A stretch of 64,000 nucleotides of DNA from Amycolatopsis sp. EV170708-02-1 (GCF_022479115.1 NZ_CP092497.1:8928001-8992000); one strand, 5' to 3'; shown: positions 8,784-17,362, counted from the stretch's first letter. Notes: a model not told the origin generated them from the letters alone. Numbers and translations are program-made.

Positions 8784-9935
8784 TCAGTCGAGCGGAACGT
8801 CGAAAGCGACCAAAGTCCCCAGGCTCGGGGAAGAATTGATCGAAAAGCGCCCGCCCGACGTCGTCGCGCGTTCGGCGAGATGACGGAGACCGCGTTTCGC
8901 GACCCCCTGCGGGACACCGGATCCGTTGTCCCGCACGCGGAGTTTGACGCCTTCCGCGTCGCGGCTGAGCGTCACGCGGGTCTCGCTCGCCCCGGAGTGT
9001 CTGACCACATTGGACAGTGCCTCGCGCAGCGCGGCGCGGATGTGATCCGCCTGTTCTGCGGGGATGTCGGCGAGTTCTCCCGACAGTTCGAGGGTCGGCG
9101 GGTAGCCGAGCAGCTCGCCGGCGATGCGCACCTCGCCCCGCGCGGATTCGGCGAGGTCGGTGGCGATGGCGGTCTGGTTCGCGGGTTCCGGGCTGCGCAG
9201 GGCGCGCACGGTGCCGCGGATCTCTTCGATGGTCTGGTCGAGCTGGTCGATCGCCTCGGACAGCCGCGCGCCGTCGGCCTGGGCGAAGCGTTTCCGCATG
9301 TTCTTGCGGACGCGGTCGAGCTGCATCCCGGCGCCGTAGAGGCGCTGCACGATGACGTCGTGCAGTTCGCGCGCGATGCGTTCACGCTCCTGGTAGAGGG
9401 TCACGCGGTGCCGGGCGTTGGCGCCCTCCGCCAGCGCGAGCACCACACCCGCCTGCGCGGCGAACGCGGTGAGCACCTCGACCGTGCTGGCGGAGAACGG
9501 TTCCCCGCCGTGGCGGCGGTACACGGTGAGCGCGCCGAGGACCCGCCCGCCCGCGCCGAACGCCGAAGCGGCGAACGGCCCGAAGCCCTGGAGTTCCGGC
9601 GGTACGAACGGCGCCGTGCGGGGATCGACGGTGAAGTCCTCGCTGACCACCGGCTTCCCGCCGCGGGCGACCTGGCCCGCCGCGGAATCCGCGGAGAAGG
9701 CCAGCCCTCGGAGGCCTTGGGTGTTCGCCCCGTGCGCGGCCTCGGCGACCACCTGGCCGTCGTCCGCGCGCACCATGACGAGACCGAGGTCGGCCTCGGC
9801 CAGTTCGACGGCGCGGGCGACCACGGTCTCCAGCACATCACCCGGATCGTCACCGGACAGGGCGGTGCCGGTGATCTCGGTGGCGGCGGACAGTGCGCGC
9901 GCGGCAAGCGTGGGATCCATGAGCGCTATCGACAT
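8784..9935 (-). CDS. GAF-domain NarL-type sensor histidine kinase (DevS-like)
   Basis: A 383-residue cytoplasmic kinase with one GAF domain (about residues 28-170), a HisKA_3 dimerisation helix with phospho-acceptor H192 (RERIARELHDVIVQRLYGAGM) and a HATPase domain (REALSNVVRHSGA; RDNGSGVP; GLRHLAERA). This layout and sequence match DevS/DosT-type kinases minus one GAF domain. Its start codon overlaps the cydDC stop (TAATG), so it is the last gene of the cytochrome bd transcript. Adjacency to cyd suggests it senses oxygen, nitric oxide or redox state. Whether the GAF domain binds haem cannot be read here. The natural partner in the window is the DevR-like regulator at 608-1234. Confidence 0.9.
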   Translation of the reverse strand: MSIALMDPTLAARALSAATEITGTALSGDDPGDVLETVVARAVELAEADLGLVMVRADDGQVVAEAAHGANTQGLRGLAFSADSAAGQVARGGKPVVSEDFTVDPRTAPFVPPELQGFGPFAASAFGAGGRVLGALTVYRRHGGEPFSASTVEVLTAFAAQAGVVLALAEGANARHRVTLYQERERIARELHDVIVQRLYGAGMQLDRVRKNMRKRFAQADGARLSEAIDQLDQTIEEIRGTVRALRSPEPANQTAIATDLAESARGEVRIAGELLGYPPTLELSGELADIPAEQADHIRAALREALSNVVRHSGASETRVTLSRDAEGVKLRVRDNGSGVPQGVAKRGLRHLAERATTSGGRFSINSSPSLGTLVAFDVPLD

Positions 9936-12900
9936 TAGTCGGCCCCGGCCAGTGCGCGCGCTGTGACGCGGCCCTCCCGCACCTCCAGGATCACGTCCGC
10001 TTCCTCGGCTTCGGCGGCGTGGTGCGTGACGTGGACGACGGTCTTCCCGGCGAGCGCCTCGCCGAGCCGTTCGCGGACGACGCGCGCGGTCGGTTCGTCG
10101 AGGTGGGCGGTGGGCTCGTCGAGCAGGACGAGATCGGCCCGCTCGGCGCCGAGCACGGCCCGCGCCAACGCGACCCGCTGCGCCTGCCCGCCCGAAAGGC
10201 CGGCGCCGGCGCTGTCGAGCATCGTGGTGAGCTCGACATCCTCGAGAACGGCCTCGTACAACGCTTTTCGCAGGTCGGCCTCCGACGCCGTCGGTTTGGC
10301 GAGGCGCAGGTTCTCGGCGACCGTGGTCGAGACGAGCATCGGCTCCTGCGGCGCCCAGGTGACGTTCTCGGGAACGGTGACGTCACCCTTGCTCGGTTTG
10401 AGGAAGCCGAGCAGGGCCGCGACGAGCGTCGACTTCCCGGCGCCGCTCGGGCCGACGACGGCGACGTGCGTCCCGGGCGCGATGTCGAGGTCGACGCCGG
10501 TGAGGACCGGGTGCTCGGTGCCGGGCCAGCCGAGGTCGGCGTTCCGGATCCGCACCCCGCCGGTGCCAGGAACGACGCTTTCCTGGCGAAGGACGGCCCG
10601 TTCATCGCACGCGGCGAGGCGCAGGCGAGCCTGGCGCAGGGTGTCCCAGTGCTGCGCGGCCGGAGGAAGAAGGGAGAGGACCTCCGCCAGCGCGAGCGGC
10701 ACCAGGGCGGCCACGGGCGCGAGCACCGGGTTCAGCGCGCCGGCGGCGACGGCGCTCACGGCGAACCCGGTGCTCACGACGGTGGCGGCCCCCGTCGCCA
10801 GGATGATCAGGGCGTCGGCCGCACCCGCGCCGAAGGCCTGCCGCCGCGCTTCGGCGGTCAGCGCGGCGTCGGTCGTGGCGATTCGGCGACGTCGCTCTTT
10901 GTCGACCCCGTACGCGATCAGTTCGGCGGCGGCTTCGAACAGGCTCAGCACCTGCGCCGAAACCGAACGACGTCCGGCGGCCAGCGCACTGGTCGCACGG
11001 CGTTCCGCCCGGAGCGCGAGCAGCGGCGCGAACGCGCTCACCAGCACGGCCGCCGCCAGCGCGACCCCGGCTGCGGGCAGCACCGCGGCCTGGACCGCGA
11101 CCGCGCCGATGGCCACCAACGCGACCACCACCAGCGGAGTGATCACTCGCGGGAGCAGGTCACGCACGGTGTCGGTGTCGCCGACAAGCCGCCGCTGCTC
11201 TTCACCCGCCCGAAGCGCCCGCGCCGGCCCGAGCCGCACCAGCGACTCCCACAGCCGGACGCGCAGCCTTCCGGCGATCCGGAACGCGGCGTCGTGCGTG
11301 ACCAGCCGTTCGAGGTAACGCAGCCCCGCCCGGCCGAGGCCGAACGTCCGCACTCCGACGATCATCACGGTCAACGTCAGGATCGGCGGCTGTTGCGACG
11401 CCTTGGCGATCAGCCAGCCCGAAAGCGCGGTCAGCGCGACCCCGCCGAGCAACGCGGCGGCGCCCAGCAACGCGCCGCCGAAGAATCTGGCGGGCAGCAG
11501 TTCGCGCCAAGGCAACGGCCGGACTTCCCGGGTTTCCTCGGTGGTCCCGGCTTCAGCCCCATTCGCGGTCGATATATCGACACCGGAACCGCGTTCGTGG
11601 GCGGCGATGATCGCGGCGGCACCGTTGTCGACGGCTCCGCGGACAGCGGCCATGACGCGCGCGGCGTTGACCTCGTCGAGGTGGGCGGTGGGTTCGTCGA
11701 GCAGCAGCAGCCACGCGCCCGACCGGACCCGCACCAGGGCCCGCGCCACCGCGACGCGCTGCCGTTGTCCCTGCGACAGCTTCGCAACCGGCCGATCGGC
11801 CAGTCCGGTCAGCCCGAGTTCGCCGAGGATGTCCTCCGCAGCGACCTCGTCGCGGACCGTGCCTCCGCCGAACACCGGCGACTGCGGCACCCAGGCGACG
11901 TTCTCGCGCCACCTCGCCGGATCGGCGCCGGCGAGGTCGGTGCCGCCGACGGTGATCGTCCCGTCGTGGGCTTGCACAAAACCGAGCAGGGCGGCGAGCG
12001 TCGTCGACTTGCCGCCGCCGCTGGGCGCGCGCAACCAGGTGATCTCGCCGGGCCGGACGCTGAACGTCTCGCCGTCGGGCGCGAATCCGCCGCGCCTGGC
12101 GACGCGGAGGCCCCCGACGTGCACCTCGCCCTTGGCCGGTGTCTCGGAACCGTTGGGCGGCAAGGGTTCCGCGAGCACGTCCGCGACCCGGCGCACGGCC
12201 TCGACGCCGTCTTCGCTGGCGTGGAACGCGGCGCCGACCGCGCGCAGTGGCTGGTAGCACTCCGGGACGAGGATCAGCACGCCGAGCCCGATGGCCAGCG
12301 ACAGTTCGCCGGAGACGAGCCGGACGCCGATGACGACCGCGACCAGCGCGACCGAGAGCGTCGCGATCAGTTCGAGCGCGAACGCCGACGCGAAGGCGAC
12401 CTTCAACGTCTTGAGCGTGGTGCGGCGATGGCGTTCGGAGATCTTCCGGACCGTCTCGGCCTGTGCCCCGGCGCGGCGGAACGCGCTGAGGATCGGCAGC
12501 GCGCGAACGAGTTCGAGCAGATGTCCCGACAGCCGTTGTTCGGCGTCGGCGGCTTCGGCGACCCGTTCGGCGGTGTGCTTGCCGATCAGGATGGCGAACA
12601 GCGGCACCAGCGGCACGGTGATCGCGACGAGCACGGCCGAGGGCCAGTCGGCGAACAGGATCGCGACCCCGGCGGCGAGCGGCACGATCGCGGCGGTCAC
12701 CAGGGCCGGGAGGTACTGGGTGAAATAGGCGTCGAGCGCGTCGAGTCCCTTGGTGGTCAACGACGTCAGCTCGCCGTGGCCGCGGCGCGCGATCCATTCC
12801 GGGCCGAGTTTCAAGGCGTGGTCGAGGGCTTTGGCGCGCAGCTCCTCCTTCGCGCGGGCCGCGGCGCGGACGGAGACGATCCGCACCGCCCAGCCGGTCA

Positions 12901-13177
12901 ACGCGCGCCCTGCGACGAGCGCGAGCAGCACGGCCAGCTGGGCGGTGCGGTCCCCCGGTGTTCCGCGGACGACCGCGGAGAGGACGTCGGCCAGCAGGAA
13001 CGCCTGTCCCACCAGCAGGATCGCGTTGACGAAGGAGAGGATTCCGCTGAGGATCAACGCCCGGCGCGCCGCACTCGAAAGTGGAGCCAGCGCGCCGAGC
13101 GGACCCTTTCCCGGTCGCGCTGGGTCCATTGTGGACTCCGTGGCGGAAAGGGTGTCGCGGCCGGGAAGTTCGGTCAT
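9935..13177 (-). CDS. cydDC: CydDC fused ABC transporter for cytochrome bd assembly
   Basis: A 1,080-residue fusion of two ABC half-transporters that are separate CydD and CydC in E. coli. In the first half, six membrane segments (residues ~40-320) precede an ATPase with Walker A APSGGGKST (384-392) and signature LSQGQRQR. In the second half, further membrane segments precede Walker A GPSGAGKST and signature LSGGQAQR, each with an LLDEPTAHLD Walker B. The E. coli complex exports reductant thiols or haem-related compounds to the periplasm and is needed for bd oxidase assembly. The fused form is usual in actinomycetes. It overlaps cydB by four bases and the kinase by one, giving a coupled operon. 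Confidence 0.95.
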   Translation of the reverse strand: MTELPGRDTLSATESTMDPARPGKGPLGALAPLSSAARRALILSGILSFVNAILLVGQAFLLADVLSAVVRGTPGDRTAQLAVLLALVAGRALTGWAVRIVSVRAAARAKEELRAKALDHALKLGPEWIARRGHGELTSLTTKGLDALDAYFTQYLPALVTAAIVPLAAGVAILFADWPSAVLVAITVPLVPLFAILIGKHTAERVAEAADAEQRLSGHLLELVRALPILSAFRRAGAQAETVRKISERHRRTTLKTLKVAFASAFALELIATLSVALVAVVIGVRLVSGELSLAIGLGVLILVPECYQPLRAVGAAFHASEDGVEAVRRVADVLAEPLPPNGSETPAKGEVHVGGLRVARRGGFAPDGETFSVRPGEITWLRAPSGGGKSTTLAALLGFVQAHDGTITVGGTDLAGADPARWRENVAWVPQSPVFGGGTVRDEVAAEDILGELGLTGLADRPVAKLSQGQRQRVAVARALVRVRSGAWLLLLDEPTAHLDEVNAARVMAAVRGAVDNGAAAIIAAHERGSGVDISTANGAEAGTTEETREVRPLPWRELLPARFFGGALLGAAALLGGVALTALSGWLIAKASQQPPILTLTVMIVGVRTFGLGRAGLRYLERLVTHDAAFRIAGRLRVRLWESLVRLGPARALRAGEEQRRLVGDTDTVRDLLPRVITPLVVVALVAIGAVAVQAAVLPAAGVALAAAVLVSAFAPLLALRAERRATSALAAGRRSVSAQVLSLFEAAAELIAYGVDKERRRRIATTDAALTAEARRQAFGAGAADALIILATGAATVVSTGFAVSAVAAGALNPVLAPVAALVPLALAEVLSLLPPAAQHWDTLRQARLRLAACDERAVLRQESVVPGTGGVRIRNADLGWPGTEHPVLTGVDLDIAPGTHVAVVGPSGAGKSTLVAALLGFLKPSKGDVTVPENVTWAPQEPMLVSTTVAENLRLAKPTASEADLRKALYEAVLEDVELTTMLDSAGAGLSGGQAQRVALARAVLGAERADLVLLDEPTAHLDEPTARVVRERLGEALAGKTVVHVTHHAAEAEEADVILEVREGRVTARALAGAD

Positions 13178-14181
13178 GGTGCGTGCACCGGTGGGATGTG
13201 CCGGGTGCCGATGCGCTTGCGGAACACCCAGTACGTCCAGCCCTGGTAGATCAGGACGGCCGGGGCGCCGAACAGCGCGACCCAGGTCATCACGGTCAGG
13301 GTGTACGGGCTCGATGCCTCACCGGCGATCGTCAGCGTGTTGGCGGCGTCCAAAGTGGACGGAAGGACGTTCGGGTACAACGCGACGAAGATCGCGACGG
13401 CGGACGCCGCGATGACCCCGCCGAGCGCGGCGAACGCCTGGCCTTCGCGGCCCATGCGGATCCGGAACCACGCGACGACGGCCGCGACGACCGCGAGGCC
13501 GATGAGGAGCAGTGTCCACAGGTCGCCTGAGCGCAACTGCACGACGATGAGGAACGCGAGCAGCGGCAGGAGCGCGACCGGGAGCAGGCGGGTGGCGAGG
13601 TTCCGTGCGCGATGCCGGAGGTCGCCTTCGGTCTTGAGGGCGAGGAACGCGGCACCGTGGACCAGCGAGAACCCGACGACGGCGATCGCGCCGAGCAGCG
13701 TTTCGAGGCTGAGGGCGGCGAACGGGCCGCCCACCCGGTTGCCGTCGGCGTCGAGCGGGAGACCGAGGACGGTGGTGGCGAGGAGCAGGCCGACGCCGAA
13801 CGGCGGGATCCACGAACCGATGCCGATGACGCGGTCCCAGTTGCGGCGCCAGCGATCGGAGTCGACCTTGCCGCGATACTCGAACGCGACGCCGCGGCCG
13901 ATGAGCGCGAGCAGGATCACCAGGAGCGGGAGGTACGCGGCCGAGAACAGCGACGCGTACCAGCCGGGGAACGCGGCGAACATCGCGCCGCCGGCGACGA
14001 TCAGCCAGACCTCGTTGCCGTCCCAGACCGGGCCGATCGTGTTGACCATGACGCGGCGCTCGGTGTTGTCCTTCGCGAGGACCGGCATGAGCATGCCGAC
14101 GCCGAAGTCGAACCCTTCGAGGAAGAGGTAGCCGAGCCAGAACAGGGCGATGACGCAGAACCAGATCGTTTCGAGGGTCAT
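13174..14181 (-). CDS. cydB: Cytochrome bd ubiquinol/menaquinol oxidase subunit II
   Basis: A 335-residue integral membrane protein with about nine hydrophobic segments. The N-terminus MTLETIWFCVIALFWLGYL and the motif GFDFGVGML are typical of CydB, as is NTIGPVWDGNEVWL. It pairs with CydA to form the high-affinity bd oxidase that reduces oxygen to water without pumping protons. AGGAAAG lies 11 nt before the ATG. It is separated from cydA by an unusual 458-bp spacer but is directly coupled to cydDC, so it may have its own promoter in the spacer or depend on read-through. Confidence 0.96.
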   Translation of the reverse strand: MTLETIWFCVIALFWLGYLFLEGFDFGVGMLMPVLAKDNTERRVMVNTIGPVWDGNEVWLIVAGGAMFAAFPGWYASLFSAAYLPLLVILLALIGRGVAFEYRGKVDSDRWRRNWDRVIGIGSWIPPFGVGLLLATTVLGLPLDADGNRVGGPFAALSLETLLGAIAVVGFSLVHGAAFLALKTEGDLRHRARNLATRLLPVALLPLLAFLIVVQLRSGDLWTLLLIGLAVVAAVVAWFRIRMGREGQAFAALGGVIAASAVAIFVALYPNVLPSTLDAANTLTIAGEASSPYTLTVMTWVALFGAPAVLIYQGWTYWVFRKRIGTRHIPPVHAP

Positions 14182-14195
14182 CGGATGCTCACTTT

Positions 14196-14281
14196 CCTGG
14201 ACCTGGGCCTGGGCTCGGGCGTGGGCCTGGGCTCTGGCCTGGGCTCTGGCTCTGGCGCGGGCCTGGGCTCGGACGTGGGCC
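14196..14281. repeat. Degenerate tandem repeat of GGGCCTGGGCTC-type units
   Basis: About 85 bp built from units such as CTGGGCCTGGGCTC, CGGGCGTGGGC and CTGGGCTCTGG, immediately upstream of the cydB start on the opposite strand. One strand is strongly G-rich with repeated GGG triplets, so a G-quadruplex is possible. Confidence 0.75.
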
Positions 14282-14465
14282 GAAGGACGCTTTCACCGCA
14301 TGCGACGCGGCGAAGGGAGCCTTCGGTGCGTGCGATGCGGCGAAGGGCCCCTTCAGCCCGCCGTCCGGTCGCCTGTCCCGACGCTTGCCCGGCCCCCACC
14401 GCGCGACATGTCGCGAAAGCCACTTTCGGGACATCCAGCGTCGCGAAAGTGGCTTTCGCGACGCT
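14281..14465. repeat. Array of short GAAGG/CTTTC palindromes (same family as at 26650 and 54780)
   Basis: Successive 15-bp palindromic cores (CGAAGGACGCTTTCA, CGAAGGGAGCCTTCG, CGAAGGGCCCCTTCA) are separated by linkers with GCATGCGACGCGG or GCGTGCGATGCGG. They are followed by two stronger palindromes of the GCGAAAG...CTTTCGC type near 14406-14465. Two other intergenic regions in the window have the same architecture. Confidence 0.7.
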
Positions 14466-14509
14466 CCCCGTCCCCCGCGAGCCGCCCCTCGAACCCCGGT
14501 CGCCCTGAG

Positions 14510-14553
14510 TTATCCACAACCGCTCAAGTTGTCCACAGATCGGCTGTGGGTAA
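14510..14553. promoter_or_regulatory. Cluster of three DnaA-box-like 9-mers
   Basis: TTATCCACA (14510-14518) and TTGTCCACA (14529-14537) lie on the plus strand, and TTACCCACA on the minus strand (14545-14553). The first is the E. coli DnaA consensus and the second is the form preferred in high-GC actinomycetes. The last two are also the arms of an imperfect hairpin closed by CGCTCA/TGAGCG (14521-14565), so a cydA transcription-end structure is the alternative reading. Confidence 0.5.
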
Positions 14554-14639
14554 CCCGCCTGAGCGATACCCCCGATACGCTGGGTGCGGGGCCGTCCCCC
14601 GGGAAGGGCGGGGGCTGGGTACGTGAGGTCAAGAGGCGA

Positions 14640-16151
14640 TCAGTAGGCGAAGGCCAGCGCGTCGTCATCGCCGTCACCGCCTTCCGAGTCGCTGTTCTTG
14701 CTGGTCGATGCCGGTTTCTTGGGTGGCATGACGGCGTCGACGCCGCCGCGGACGTACTTGCGCATCAGGTAGACCTCGACGACGCCGAGCACCGCGTAGA
14801 CGGTCGTCAGGGCGATCAGCGACGTCCACACCTCGCCTGTGGACAACTTCGAGACGGCCTGTGCCGTGAACATCCACACCCCGTCGACACCGGTCGGGTT
14901 CGGCACCACCACGAACGGCTGACGGCCCATCTCGGTGAAGATCCAGCCGGCGCTGTTGCCGATGAACGGCGTCGCGATCCCGCCGAGCACGAGCCACGGG
15001 AACCAGCGTTGCCCGGGGATCCGTCCGCGCCGCGTCAGCCACAGCGCGAGCAGCCCGATCCCGGCCGAGATCGCGCCGAAGCCGATCATCGCGCGGAAGC
15101 CCCAGTAGGTCACCGGCAGGCTGGGCACGTAGTCGATCGGCTTGCCCGCGAGCGAGCCGAGCTGCGGGTCGTCCGGGTAGTTCGTGCCGTATTTCGCCTG
15201 GTACTCGGTCACCAGATTCTCGACACCCTTGACCTCGGTCGAGAAGTCGTTGTGCGCCAAGAAGGACAGCAGCGCAGGCACACTGAACGTCTTGACGTCC
15301 TCGCAGTTCGCGTTCCGGACGTCCCCGATCGCGAGGATCGAGAAGCTCGCCGGTTTCTCCGTGTGGCACAACGCTTCCGCCGACGCCATCTTCATGGGCT
15401 GCTGCTCGAACATCAGCTTGCCCTGGAAGTCGCCGGTGATCGCCAGCACCGCGAACGCCACCACACCGGTCCAGCCGCCGAGACGCAACGACGAACGCCA
15501 CACCGCGCGGTGCTCGTCGTCCTCCGAACGTTTGCGCCACAGCTGCCAGCCGGCCACACCGACCAGGAACGCCGCCGCCACCGAGAAGGCACCCGCCAGC
15601 GTGTGCGGGATCGCGGCCAGCGCGGTGTTGTTCGTCAGCACCGCCCAGATCGAGTTCATCGTCGGCTTCCCGTCGACGAACTCGACCCCGACCGGATGCT
15701 GCATCCACGAGTTCGCAGCCAGGATGAAGTACGCGGACGCCACCGTCGCCAGCGAATACGCCCACGCGCACGCCAGGTGGACCTTCTTCGGCAGCTTGTC
15801 CCAGCCGAAGATCCACAGCCCCAGGAAGGTCGACTCGACGAAGAACGCGACGAGCCCTTCCATCGCCAGCGGCGCGCCGAACACGTCACCGACGAACCGC
15901 GAGTACGCGCTCCAGTTCATCCCGAACTGGAACTCCTGCACGATGCCGGTGACCACACCCATCGCGAAGTTGACCAGCAGGAGTTTCCCCCAGAACTTGG
16001 TCATCTTCAGATAGCGCACATCACCCGTGCGGACCCACGCCGTCTGCATCCCGGCGACCAGGACCGAAAGCCCGATGGTCAGCGGGACCATCAGGAAGTG
16101 ATAGACGGTGGTTATGCCGAACTGCCACCTAGCGAGATCGAGAACCTCCAC
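14640..16151 (-). CDS. cydA: Cytochrome bd ubiquinol/menaquinol oxidase subunit I
   Basis: A 503-residue membrane protein starting at GTG (VEVLDLARWQFGITTVYHF), where CydA proteins normally begin. H18 is the conserved N-terminal haem b595-type ligand. WMQHPVG carries the region of the haem b558 histidine, and the GRQPF motif near the end of the Q-loop side is present. The Q-loop is short, as in other actinobacteria. The tail is acidic and low-complexity (SDSEGGDGDDD). The ribosome site is weak (TTGAGG too close to the GTG). A GGGAC-N4-GTCCC palindrome centred 65 nt upstream is a candidate DevR box. It is the first gene of the cyd block. Confidence 0.96.
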   Translation of the reverse strand: MEVLDLARWQFGITTVYHFLMVPLTIGLSVLVAGMQTAWVRTGDVRYLKMTKFWGKLLLVNFAMGVVTGIVQEFQFGMNWSAYSRFVGDVFGAPLAMEGLVAFFVESTFLGLWIFGWDKLPKKVHLACAWAYSLATVASAYFILAANSWMQHPVGVEFVDGKPTMNSIWAVLTNNTALAAIPHTLAGAFSVAAAFLVGVAGWQLWRKRSEDDEHRAVWRSSLRLGGWTGVVAFAVLAITGDFQGKLMFEQQPMKMASAEALCHTEKPASFSILAIGDVRNANCEDVKTFSVPALLSFLAHNDFSTEVKGVENLVTEYQAKYGTNYPDDPQLGSLAGKPIDYVPSLPVTYWGFRAMIGFGAISAGIGLLALWLTRRGRIPGQRWFPWLVLGGIATPFIGNSAGWIFTEMGRQPFVVVPNPTGVDGVWMFTAQAVSKLSTGEVWTSLIALTTVYAVLGVVEVYLMRKYVRGGVDAVMPPKKPASTSKNSDSEGGDGDDDALAFAY

Positions 16152-16208
16152 GCCTCAAGCCTGCTCAACGCCCGATGAGCCCGCCAGTTCAAGTGGTCCC
16201 GATCTCGC

Positions 16209-16224
16209 CGGGACGTAGGTCCCG
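16209..16224 (-). promoter_or_regulatory. DevR-box-like palindrome upstream of cydA
   Basis: CGGGACGTAGGTCCCG is a perfect 6-4-6 palindrome. It has the GGGAC-N4-GTCCC architecture of the mycobacterial DosR box (GGGACTTTAGTCCC), 11 of 14 identical, and sits 65 nt before the cydA start. It also lies 9 nt past the end of the S41 peptidase gene, so a terminator hairpin is the competing explanation. Confidence 0.45.
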
Positions 16225-16232
16225 CGCCCGGC

Positions 16233-17186
16233 TCAGCCGAGGGCGGCGAGCGCGAGCCGCGCCTCGTCGGCGACCTGCCGTCGCAGGCCCGTGTCCCCCA
16301 GTGTCAGCACGTGGGCCAGCGCCAACGCGTATGCCGTGTCGAAAGCGTCCTCGACCGCGACGGCGATATCGGGCTGGACGCCGACGCCTTCCCAGTTGGT
16401 CCCCGTGACCGGATTCACGGCCCGTCCACCCGGGACGGTGACATCCAGATGGGTGTCCACTTTGTACTGCTTCCGCGGATTCGCGCCGCCGCCGGTGACC
16501 GCGCCCACCGTCTTCGCCCGCCCCAGTTGCTGCAGCGAGTAGCTCAGGTCCTCGGCACCGGAGAACGTCGTCGGCCCGGTCAGCACCCACACCGGCTTGT
16601 CCGCTCCGAACTTGCGGCCCGGTACGTACGGCTGCGTCCAGAACTGGTTGGTCACGTCGCCGTCGCGCAGATAGATGCTGTTGAAGTGCACGGGCTCGTC
16701 GACCAGGTAGCTGATCAGCAACGCGACCGCGGACGGGTCGCCGCCCCGGTTCTCCCGCACGTCGACGAGCAGCGCGTCGGTGGTCGCGAGCAGCGTCATC
16801 GCCGCGGAGAGCGCCTCGCCGGCGACGTCCGGCCCGTAGAACAGCTTGGTCTCCAGGTAGCCGACGTTCCCGGCCAGCCGCCGCGCCGACGCGATGCCGT
16901 GACAGTTCAGCCCCGCCTCACGCCGGTACTCCTCGGGATCGAACGACTCCCCGTCCACCTCGGGCAGCGGGTCGACGTGGTACCGCAACCGCAGATGCTT
17001 GTCCCCGTTCACCGACTGCAGGTCTTCGGTGACCGCGACGGCGAACGCCTGATCGTCGAGCCCCGCGTACGCGCCGTCACCCAGCCTCGCCCGTAGGAAC
17101 ACCGTCAGTTTCTCGGCGACGTCGGGGAACACGTAATGCTCCTGCAGGCGCCTGCACACGTCTTCGATCCGCGCTCTCTCGTCCAT
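16233..17186 (-). CDS. S41-family (tail-specific-protease-like) peptidase
   Basis: A 317-residue protein with an N-terminal helical S41-N-like segment (residues 1-65, ending in a GDKHLRLRYH motif) and an S41 core. The serine nucleophile is in TGPTTFSGAEDL and the substrate-binding segment is DVRENRGGDPSAVALLISYL. No signal peptide is seen, so it is cytoplasmic or exported by another route. Family members are serine-lysine endopeptidases, but some stand-alone members act on small peptides. A linked substrate cannot be inferred. The ATG lies in a region of ordinary GC, and the upstream side is the divergent AT-richer leader of the GDT1 gene. Confidence 0.85.
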   Translation of the reverse strand: MDERARIEDVCRRLQEHYVFPDVAEKLTVFLRARLGDGAYAGLDDQAFAVAVTEDLQSVNGDKHLRLRYHVDPLPEVDGESFDPEEYRREAGLNCHGIASARRLAGNVGYLETKLFYGPDVAGEALSAAMTLLATTDALLVDVRENRGGDPSAVALLISYLVDEPVHFNSIYLRDGDVTNQFWTQPYVPGRKFGADKPVWVLTGPTTFSGAEDLSYSLQQLGRAKTVGAVTGGGANPRKQYKVDTHLDVTVPGGRAVNPVTGTNWEGVGVQPDIAVAVEDAFDTAYALALAHVLTLGDTGLRRQVADEARLALAALG

Positions 17187-17222
17187 GCCCGGCGACGCTA
17201 CCAGCGAAGCCTGAAAAAAGAA

Positions 17223-17236
17223 TTCGGTTTACCGAA
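17223..17236. promoter_or_regulatory. TTCGGT-TT-ACCGAA palindrome in the GDT1/S41 divergent region
   Basis: A perfect 6-bp inverted repeat with a 2-bp centre in the most AT-rich stretch of the neighbourhood, between the divergent S41 and GDT1 genes. It looks like an operator half-site pair. The binding protein is unknown. Confidence 0.4.
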
Positions 17237-17285
17237 AACTCAATTCCGCCGCACCAAGGAATACAATTCGCCCGCACATGCCGAC

Positions 17286-17350
17286 CGATTCGGAAAAGCC
17301 ATCAGCTTGCCTTTCTCCGAATCGCCCCTTTATCGTTGCAGTGAAAGGGG
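17286..17350 (+). promoter_or_regulatory. Two-hairpin 5' leader of the GDT1 gene
   Basis: Two stems follow each other directly before the GDT1 start. CGATTCGGA (17286-17294) pairs with TCCGAATCG (17316-17324). CCCCTTT (17325-17331) pairs with AAAGGGG (17344-17350), the latter running into the ribosome-binding region GGTGGAG. The second hairpin could mask translation initiation. I do not see the yybP-ykoY manganese riboswitch core, so any sensing role is a guess. Confidence 0.45.
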
Positions 17351-17362
17351 TGGAGAACCATC

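Larger units (their letters stand above)
14182..14639. other. 458-bp cydA-cydB spacer filled with repeats, palindromes and DnaA-box-like 9-mers
   Basis: Between two genes that are normally adjacent lies a non-coding spacer. From the cydB side it holds a degenerate G-rich tandem repeat (14196-14281), GAAGG/CTTTC palindromes (14281-14345), a GCGAAAG/CTTTCGC palindrome pair (14406-14465) and three DnaA-box-like 9-mers inside a larger imperfect hairpin (14510-14565). Open frames on the minus strand are low-complexity Pro-Glu strings with no ribosome site, so I do not call a gene. Confidence 0.75.

Noticed and set aside
14178..14519. Minus-strand frame between cydA and cydB encoding a Pro-Glu-rich string
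   Set aside because: Pure translation of G-rich tandem repeats and palindromes, no ribosome site, no family signature.
17218..17362. yybP-ykoY manganese riboswitch before the GDT1 gene
   Set aside because: The conserved core of that riboswitch is not visible; only hairpins are reported.
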